Source of the DNA: Pseudomonadota bacterium
GTDB taxonomy: Bacteria > Desulfobacterota > Desulfobulbia > Desulfobulbales > CALZHT01
Length of the DNA: 48,688 nt
Direction: 5' to 3'
Assembly (NCBI GenBank): GCA_018823135.1
Contig: JAHJJF010000074.1
Coordinates: forward strand, 1 to 48,688
How positions within the stretch are numbered: position 1 is the stretch's first letter; each line of letters begins with the position of its first letter. Under the pieces are notes generated by a model. The model had not been told where the DNA came from. It did not search any database and saw only the letters and a program-made list of their open reading frames with translations. Below are positions 43,557 through 48,688 of the stretch, in pieces. Made by a program: the position numbers and the translations under genes.

Positions 43557-43903
43557 GATTGTTCGAAGACGGACTGAATCGTTCTAAATTTGTCTGACCT
43601 CAAAATCGTATATTCGCAAGTAAATCAGGAAAAAGCCCCCGGGATAATCTATGAGAAGAATTCCGGGGGCTTTTTTGATCCGGACCAGCAAGGAACGAAT
43701 TCCAATGTCATTTTCACCCGCCAACCTGAGTCTCATTTATTCAAAACTGCCGAAGATCTTTCGAAGCAAGGAAGACGATATTATTTGATTCCCGCGTAAA
43801 GTCCTGGTCAAGCTGCCGGCGTTTGACCCAGGAGAGCATCAATATCTTGATTGACTGAAGTGTTAGTGTTACTATTCCATAAATTTTATGGGGGAGTTTT
43901 TTT
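43557..43903 (+). terminator. intergenic region with adh terminator at 43630-43676
   Basis: AAAAAGCCCCCGG (43630-43642) pairs with CCGGGGGCTTTTT (43663-43675), a perfect 13-bp stem with a 20-nt loop followed by T. The remainder up to the PilZ gene has no supported gene. A 69-codon TTG-start frame runs through the terminator hairpin and is not credible. Confidence 0.9.
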
Positions 43904-44329
43904 ATGGCGGCAGATAAAACAAATTTTGACGAGAAACGCCAGTTTCGACGTTATGACGTTGATTTGGGATCATTTGCTATTTTTCGGCAGGACATTAAAG
44001 TGATGCCGGGTTTGATAATCGACATCAGCATGGGTGGTTTGGCTTTTATTTATTACGATGGCGAGAACTGGCCCCAGGACCCTGATGAGCTTTTCCATCT
44101 TTTCGGCTACGAGTTCAATGTGGAAAGGGTGGCCATGGAAACAGTATTTGATGCTGTAATCAATGACGAAAGCAATACTTTTTACCAGCTTCTCGTGCAG
44201 CATGGATCGGAAAAAAGAAAGATCCGGCGGCGGGGCGTGCGGTTCGGTGAATTGACTGAAAAACAGAAACTGGGACTCGAAGGGCTTATAAAAGAATTTA
44301 ACGAAGCCCTTGAAAATCAGAAGAAATAG
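43904..44329 (+). CDS. PilZ domain protein
   Basis: A 141-residue cytoplasmic protein with a single PilZ domain, a c-di-GMP receptor. The two binding motifs are present: RQFRR (RxxxR, residues 12-16) and DISMGG (DxSxxG, about 41-46). It may regulate motility or exopolysaccharide at the protein level. It carries no other domain. Start ATG 43904 has GGGGGAG upstream. The MglAB/PilB-like operon in the same window makes a motility link attractive, but the genes are 10 kb apart. Confidence 0.9.
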   Translation: MAADKTNFDEKRQFRRYDVDLGSFAIFRQDIKVMPGLIIDISMGGLAFIYYDGENWPQDPDELFHLFGYEFNVERVAMETVFDAVINDESNTFYQLLVQHGSEKRKIRRRGVRFGELTEKQKLGLEGLIKEFNEALENQKK

Positions 44330-44347
44330 ACGGTTTCTCTGATATAC

Positions 44348-44390
44348 AAAAAAAGGCGGTCTGGAAATTTACTCCGGACCGCCTTTTTTT
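44348..44390 (+). terminator. Rho-independent terminator of the PilZ gene
   Basis: GGCGGTCTGG (44355-44364) pairs with CCGGACCGCC (44374-44383), flanked by A and T runs, 9-nt loop. It starts about 20 nt after the stop. Confidence 0.9.
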
Positions 44391-44401
44391 TATTCTTTCT
44401 T

Positions 44402-44603
44402 AGGGTTTAATACCCCGTTGCTTGCAGCGTTTCGATAGAGCCGCTGAAAGCAACGCGTAAGAAGGATTTTTTGTATCCAGAAGCCAGGAGCCAGAATTCA
44501 GAATAAAAAACAAAAGAATGGGAACTTTAAAGGTCTGTTCTTCTGGTTTCTGACTCCTGATGCCCCGTAGCTCGAAGTCATAGCTTTCCTGCTGCGGGGT
44601 AAT
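44402..44603. repeat. heptamer-armed inverted element B
   Basis: Outer ends AGGGTTTAATACCCCG (44402) and CTCGAAGTCAT...CTGCTGCGG (44571-44597) match element A. ATACCCCG near the left end has an inverted counterpart CGGGGTAAT at the right. An imperfect hairpin lies at 44416-44455 (CGTTGCTT with AAGCAACG, and CAGCG with CGCTG). Left heptamer arm 44473-44507 (for example GTATCCA, GAAGCCA), right arm 44541-44561 (TTCTGGT, TTCTGAC). The right end abuts the hisHF stop codon. No reading frame is present. Confidence 0.85.
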
Positions 44604-46187
44604 TCATCGGGTTTCGATTCCTTTGTCGCGCATATGTTTTTTTACGTCACTGATCGGGATTTCTTTTCTGTGAAAGATTCCTGCAGCCAGGGCTGCCTCC
44701 ACATCGGTTTTTGCGAAAACCTCGGAAAAATGTTCAACCCGGCCAGCGCCGCTTGAGGCAATGATCGGGATGGTCACCGCCTTCCTGATCATATTTATCA
44801 GTTCGATATCAAAGCCGCTGTTGGTGCCGTCTTTATCAATGCAGTTTAGGAGAATTTCTCCGGCTCCAAGGGTTTCAGAGGTTTGAGTCAATTGAACCGC
44901 ATCCACGTCCCGGCCTTCGCGGCCGCCCTTCACCGTGCACTGATACCAGCAGTATCCCTCACCTTCTGGTCCGGGAAGATCGGTTTTTATGGTGTGATGA
45001 GCGGTCTCTTCCGGACTCGACACATATACCCTGCGCGGGTCCACGGAGATGACCACTGCCTGGTTGCCGTAGACATGGGATATCTGTTCGATGGAACTTT
45101 TGCCGGTTTTTTTGCCGGTGCGCAGATATTCTTCAACAGTGTAAACTGCGTCGCTGCCGATGGAAATTTTGTCGGCACCGGAGCGGAAATATTCCGAGGC
45201 CACGTCAAGAGCGGAAGAGTAAATGCCGTCTGATGCAGTATACTCCCTTATCCCGCCGCCGATGGTAAGCGGCACAAAGACGTTTTCTGAAGTGCGTTTC
45301 AAGACCTCGAGCATGGGCTGGTCTTTCATGGGGAAATCCCGGAAGCCGGTGATGTTTAAGAAGGTTATTTCATCGGCGCCTTCTTCATAATACCGGCGCG
45401 CAAGTTCCACGGGTTTTCCGAGATTCCGCACCTCGCCCTGGTCGCGGACATCGTACTGGTCGCCCTTGGTCACCACAAGATCGCCGTTGTCGTTGGTCCG
45501 TACATCGAGGCAGGCAATGATTCTTTTGGCAATTCTTGTTTTTCCTTGCTGTCCGGGAGCAAGGCTTGCCGGTAAAAGGGAATCCGAGGTAAGAAAGTTG
45601 TTGAGAATGTTGAGCCCCGCCTCGCCGCTTTTTTCAGGGTGGAACTGGAAGGCGGCGATATTGCCTTTCTGGACACCGCTGATGAATTCTTCGCCGTAAT
45701 CGGTCTGAGTGAGGATCCAGTCGCGGTTTTGTTCGTTTTCTGCAGCCCGGTAAGTGTGGACAAAATAGAGCTTCTCCCCTTCATAGCCGTCAAGCAGTGG
45801 GGAAGCTTTTGCCGGCTTGATGCCGTTCCAGCCGATCTGCGGAATAGAAAGCCCGGTATCGGTAAACCGTTTCACCATGCCGGGAATGATTCCCAGTCCG
45901 GCAACCCCCAGAGACTCTTCGCTGCCTTCAAAAAGGGTCTGCAGGCCCAGGCAGATGCCAAGGAATGGCTTGTTGGATTTAATATGGGCGATGAGGGGTT
46001 CAATATAGCCCAGTTCCTTTAAGCGGGAGATGGCGCTGCCAAAACTGCCGACTCCGGGGAATATCAGTTTTTCTGCCCGGATAATGTCTTCGGGGGTTTT
46101 GACATCCCGTACCTCAAACCCAAGCTTTTTTATGGCGTTTCTGACGCTTCTGACGTTGCCGGCGCCGTAATCAAGAAGTGATATCAT
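44604..46187 (-). CDS. hisHF: imidazole glycerol phosphate synthase, HisH-HisF fusion
   Basis: A 527-residue bifunctional enzyme of histidine synthesis. The N-terminal glutamine amidotransferase (about 1-200) has [12 protein letters not shown], nucleophile Cys in GICLG and His/Glu in FQFHPEKSG. The C-terminal cyclase barrel (about 218-527) has Asp in [30 protein letters not shown], Asp in SVDPRRVYV, and ASSGAG. The cyclase half carries the long insertions typical of yeast HIS7 and plant HISN4 (for example [22 protein letters not shown]). Most bacteria have separate hisH and hisF. Start ATG 46187 fits HisH N-termini; AGGA is 12 nt upstream. No other his gene adjoins. The gene is isolated between element B and hypE. 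Confidence 0.95.
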   Translation of the reverse strand: MISLLDYGAGNVRSVRNAIKKLGFEVRDVKTPEDIIRAEKLIFPGVGSFGSAISRLKELGYIEPLIAHIKSNKPFLGICLGLQTLFEGSEESLGVAGLGIIPGMVKRFTDTGLSIPQIGWNGIKPAKASPLLDGYEGEKLYFVHTYRAAENEQNRDWILTQTDYGEEFISGVQKGNIAAFQFHPEKSGEAGLNILNNFLTSDSLLPASLAPGQQGKTRIAKRIIACLDVRTNDNGDLVVTKGDQYDVRDQGEVRNLGKPVELARRYYEEGADEITFLNITGFRDFPMKDQPMLEVLKRTSENVFVPLTIGGGIREYTASDGIYSSALDVASEYFRSGADKISIGSDAVYTVEEYLRTGKKTGKSSIEQISHVYGNQAVVISVDPRRVYVSSPEETAHHTIKTDLPGPEGEGYCWYQCTVKGGREGRDVDAVQLTQTSETLGAGEILLNCIDKDGTNSGFDIELINMIRKAVTIPIIASSGAGRVEHFSEVFAKTDVEAALAAGIFHRKEIPISDVKKHMRDKGIETR

Positions 46188-46340
46188 TGTAAAAAATATC
46201 CTCAAAAGGATTCAAATTAAGTTCCAGAACCAGACATTTCTTCTGTAGGTTGAAAGCGCACAAATTTACAGGAGACAGGTGAGAAAAGCAAGGCTTGAAC
46301 TTTCCTTAAGGATTCAACTTTGATGGAAGAATTATTCCGG

Positions 46341-47393
46341 CTAGCATATTCTTGGCAGCTGCTCCCCTAAAGGCATATCAACAATCCGCTCAACTCTCAG
46401 GGCTGTTCTGATCGTAACCATGCCCCGATGATCCTCCACCACTCTGCCGATGATTGCAGAATTCTTGCCTTGGGGATGACTTTTCATCGAGGAGATTATC
46501 CGCTCGGCCCATTCCTCAGGCACCGCGGCAACGAGTTTTCCTTCGTTTGCCACATAAAGCGGGTCAATGCCAAGTATTTCGCATGCAGCCCGTACTTCCT
46601 CTCGCACCGGGATTTTCTCTTCATCAATAACGATGCCGAGATTGGATGCCTTGGCCCATTCGTTCAGCGTTGCGGCAACGCCGCCGCGGGTGGGATCGCG
46701 CAATGCATGAATATTTTTTGAAACCGCAAGCATTGCATCCACCAGATGATTCAGCGGTGCGGTGTCGGAAAGGATTCTGCTTTGAAAGGATAACCCCTTC
46801 CTGCTGGTCATAATTGCCATGCCGTGATCACCCAGGGTTCCCGAGACAATAATCGCATCACCAGGTTTGAGGCTTGCCGCGGAAATCATCGTCCCCTCCG
46901 GTATCATTCCAATCCCTGTGGTATTGATAAATATCTTGTCGCAACTCCCAATGTTTACGACTTTTGTGTCGCCGGTGACAATAACAACGCCGGCATTTTT
47001 CGCGGCAATTTCCATGGAAACCAGAATTCTGTGCAGATCAAGCATCGGCAGGCCTTCTTCAAGAATGAAGGCTGCACTTAAGAAAAGCGGTTTGGCACCG
47101 CTCACTGCAATGTCGTTAACCGTGCCGTTTATCGCCAGGTCGCCGATATCGCCGCCCGGGAAAAATATGGGATCCACCACAAAGGAATCTGTGGTAAATG
47201 CCAGTCTCCCTGGCCCTATATCAAGGGTTGCCTGATCCTCGAGCCTGTTGAGGATCGGGTTGCCGAATCTGGGCAGAAAGAGTTTGTCGATGAGCTCGGC
47301 AGACATTCTGCCGCCGCTGCCGTGAGAAAGCTGGACGCGCTGGTGATTGATGATCGGCATGGGGCAGGAGAGTTTTTCAGGGTCAAATGGCAT
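46341..47393 (-). CDS. hypE: hydrogenase maturation protein HypE
   Basis: A 350-residue ATP-dependent dehydratase that makes the cyanide ligand of the [NiFe] hydrogenase active site from a thiocarboxamide on its own C-terminal cysteine. The protein ends with the diagnostic PRIC. The PurM-like fold is seen in LSHGSGGRMSAELI, TTDSFVVDP, GDLAINGTVNDIAVSGA, VTGDTKVV and LRDPTRGGVAATLNE. Start ATG 47393 has GAGGA upstream and is 1 nt after the hypD stop, so they are coupled. Hydrogenase structural genes must lie elsewhere. Confidence 0.96.
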   Translation of the reverse strand: MPFDPEKLSCPMPIINHQRVQLSHGSGGRMSAELIDKLFLPRFGNPILNRLEDQATLDIGPGRLAFTTDSFVVDPIFFPGGDIGDLAINGTVNDIAVSGAKPLFLSAAFILEEGLPMLDLHRILVSMEIAAKNAGVVIVTGDTKVVNIGSCDKIFINTTGIGMIPEGTMISAASLKPGDAIIVSGTLGDHGMAIMTSRKGLSFQSRILSDTAPLNHLVDAMLAVSKNIHALRDPTRGGVAATLNEWAKASNLGIVIDEEKIPVREEVRAACEILGIDPLYVANEGKLVAAVPEEWAERIISSMKSHPQGKNSAIIGRVVEDHRGMVTIRTALRVERIVDMPLGEQLPRIC

Positions 47394-47394
47394 T

Positions 47395-48483
47395 TTATCT
47401 GGTCCTCTGATAACTGTAATAGGCGGCGCAGGCCCCTTCGCTTGAAACCATGGTCGCACCCAGGGGATGCTCCGGGGTGCAGTCGTTTCCAAAGACCGGG
47501 CATTGGCCTGGTTTGATCAGGCCTTGAAGAATTCTACCGCTTAAGCATTTTTCCGATTCCTTTGTGTTGATGCCTGAAACTTCGAACTTTTTTTCCGCAT
47601 CAAAAGTTGCAAAATTATCTTTGACCTGAAGGCCGCTTGCAGGAATTTCGCCGATGCCGCGCCAGGTCCTGTCAATAATTTCAAAAACCGTAAACATTGC
47701 TTTTTGTGCAGCCGGATTACCTTGCCGGTGGACAATGCGTTTGTATTGGTTTTGTACTTCATATGTTCCGGCTTCAAGCATCTTTGTCACCATGAGTATG
47801 CCTTCGAGAATGTCGATGGGTTCAAAACCCGTAGGCACCATGGGTACCTTGTATTTTTGGGCCAACGGCTCGTATTCTTCCCATCCCATGACCGCGCAGA
47901 CATGGCCGGCAGCAAGAAATCCCTGGACCCGGTTTTCCGGAGAGGAAAGGATGGCGTTGATTGCCGGCGGCACCAGCACATGGCTTGCAAGTATACTGAA
48001 ATTGTCGAGATGTTCCCGGTCTGCCTGGAGCACGGCCATGGCGTTTCCCGGTGCGGTTGTTTCAAAGCCCACCGCAAAGAAGACCACTTGCTTTTCGGGA
48101 TTTTCTCTGGCGATTTTTACCGCCTCAAGGGGAGAATAAACGATTCGTACATCGGCTCCTTCGGATTTTGCGATGAACAGGTCTTTTTCACTTCCCGGTA
48201 CCCGGAGCATATCCCCGAAACTGGTAAAGATGATATCAGGCATCCGCGCGATGGCAATCGCCTTGTCAATGAGTTCCAGAGGGGTAACGCACACCGGGCA
48301 GCCCGGCCCGTGAACCAGTTCGATTTCCTTGGGCAGTACCTGGTCGATGCCGTTTCTGACAATGGCGTGGGTCTGGCCGCCGCAGATTTCCATGATGACC
48401 CACGGGCGGGTCACGGTTTTGTGGATTTCAGCAATGATTGTTGCCGCGACCTCAGGGTCCCTGTATTCGTCAATGAATTTCAT
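47395..48483 (-). CDS. hypD: hydrogenase maturation protein HypD
   Basis: A 362-residue iron-sulfur protein that, with HypC, carries the Fe(CN)2CO unit for [NiFe] hydrogenases. Motifs: [14 protein letters not shown] with catalytic Cys, [22 protein letters not shown], and the C-terminal [4Fe-4S] region with [28 protein letters not shown] 48483 gives the normal family length although its ribosome site is weak. hypE follows after 1 nt. hypC, if linked, would be beyond the right edge, past the heptamer array. Confidence 0.96.
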   Translation of the reverse strand: MKFIDEYRDPEVAATIIAEIHKTVTRPWVIMEICGGQTHAIVRNGIDQVLPKEIELVHGPGCPVCVTPLELIDKAIAIARMPDIIFTSFGDMLRVPGSEKDLFIAKSEGADVRIVYSPLEAVKIARENPEKQVVFFAVGFETTAPGNAMAVLQADREHLDNFSILASHVLVPPAINAILSSPENRVQGFLAAGHVCAVMGWEEYEPLAQKYKVPMVPTGFEPIDILEGILMVTKMLEAGTYEVQNQYKRIVHRQGNPAAQKAMFTVFEIIDRTWRGIGEIPASGLQVKDNFATFDAEKKFEVSGINTKESEKCLSGRILQGLIKPGQCPVFGNDCTPEHPLGATMVSSEGACAAYYSYQRTR

Positions 48484-48494
48484 GTGTTAAAGAT

Positions 48495-48688
48495 AGTGAT
48501 GAGTGATGAGTAAATAGTTAGTGAAAAAAATAAATAGTAAAAAGTGACAAGTTTTATGGGAGCATGTATTTTTTCAGCACTCAGCACTCAGCACTCAGCA
48601 CTCAGCACTCAGCACTCAGCACTCAGCACTCAGCACTCAGCACTCAGCACTCAGCACTCAGCACTCAGCACTCAGCACTCAGCACTCA
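48495..48688. repeat. heptamer element C, runs off the window
   Basis: Left part: two perfect copies of AGTGATG plus AGT (48495-48511). Then a ~60-bp AT-rich spacer, then CAGCACT repeated 16 times without a single change from 48575, with two more bases to the window end, so the true length is unknown. The left unit read in reverse (CATCACT) differs from the right unit by one base, so the layout is again two inverted heptamer arms. It lies directly upstream of hypD. Confidence 0.9.

Noticed and set aside
43590-43799. 69-codon TTG-start frame after the alcohol dehydrogenase
   Set aside because: It reads straight through a perfect 13-bp terminator hairpin, has no ribosome site and no recognisable sequence.

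Overview
The window looks like a chromosomal segment of an anaerobic Desulfobacterota organism, most likely Desulfobulbales-like. This is inferred from gene content, not from a marker gene. The supporting content is [NiFe]-hydrogenase maturation genes (hypD, hypE), a two-subunit biotin-dependent carboxylase, a c-type-heme sensor, MglA/MglB polarity proteins, a selenocysteine-type arsenosugar enzyme pair, and abundant short tandem intergenic repeats. No rRNA, tRNA, CRISPR array, transposase or phage gene was seen.

Layout. 0-1.6 kb (minus): an arsS / AhpD-like pair. arsS appears to read through an in-frame TGA as selenocysteine, with a matching bacterial SECIS hairpin. 1.7-5.1 kb (minus): trpB-trpA behind a membrane protein with cyclic-nucleotide-binding and PAS domains. 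5.3-8.5 kb (minus): a SlyD-like prolyl isomerase with a cysteine-rich tail, an unrecognised 536-residue protein, and an RRM protein followed by an elaborate structured 3' element. 8.9-12.6 kb (minus): a SNF2 helicase. 13.2-21.6 kb (plus): yjbQ-like gene, recC, recB and a soluble histidine kinase. recD lies alone at 34.1 kb. 21.9-26.2 kb (plus): an LpoB/COG3014 lipoprotein pair, then a heme-binding HAMP sensor with a TPR protein.

26.2-33.7 kb (minus) is a coherent signalling operon. In transcription order it reads mglB, mglA, a possible small ORF, a CheW-like adaptor with a long acidic N-terminus, a TPR-fused PilB/GspE-type ATPase, a response regulator fused to PATAN and roadblock domains, and a roadblock protein. 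It is best read as a small-GTPase-controlled polarity or type IV pilus regulation module, and is the strongest candidate for an undescribed multi-gene system here.

36.3-39.7 kb (plus): biotin carboxylase plus carboxyltransferase/biotin carrier, the latter with a divergent active-site motif. 40.1-48.5 kb holds a mixed set: a glycogen-binding-domain protein, a PPC/DUF296 protein, DarP, an iron alcohol dehydrogenase, a PilZ protein, a HisH-HisF fusion of the eukaryotic HIS7 kind, and hypD-hypE. Between these genes sit four elements (about 39.9-40.1, 41.3-41.5, 44.4-44.6 and 48.5-48.7 kb), each built from 7-bp repeats arranged as two inverted arms around a spacer. Two of them share conserved ends. 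I saw none in the first 39 kb.

All starts were chosen by reading Shine-Dalgarno sites and known family N-termini. Product names rest on motif recognition only, as no database search was possible.
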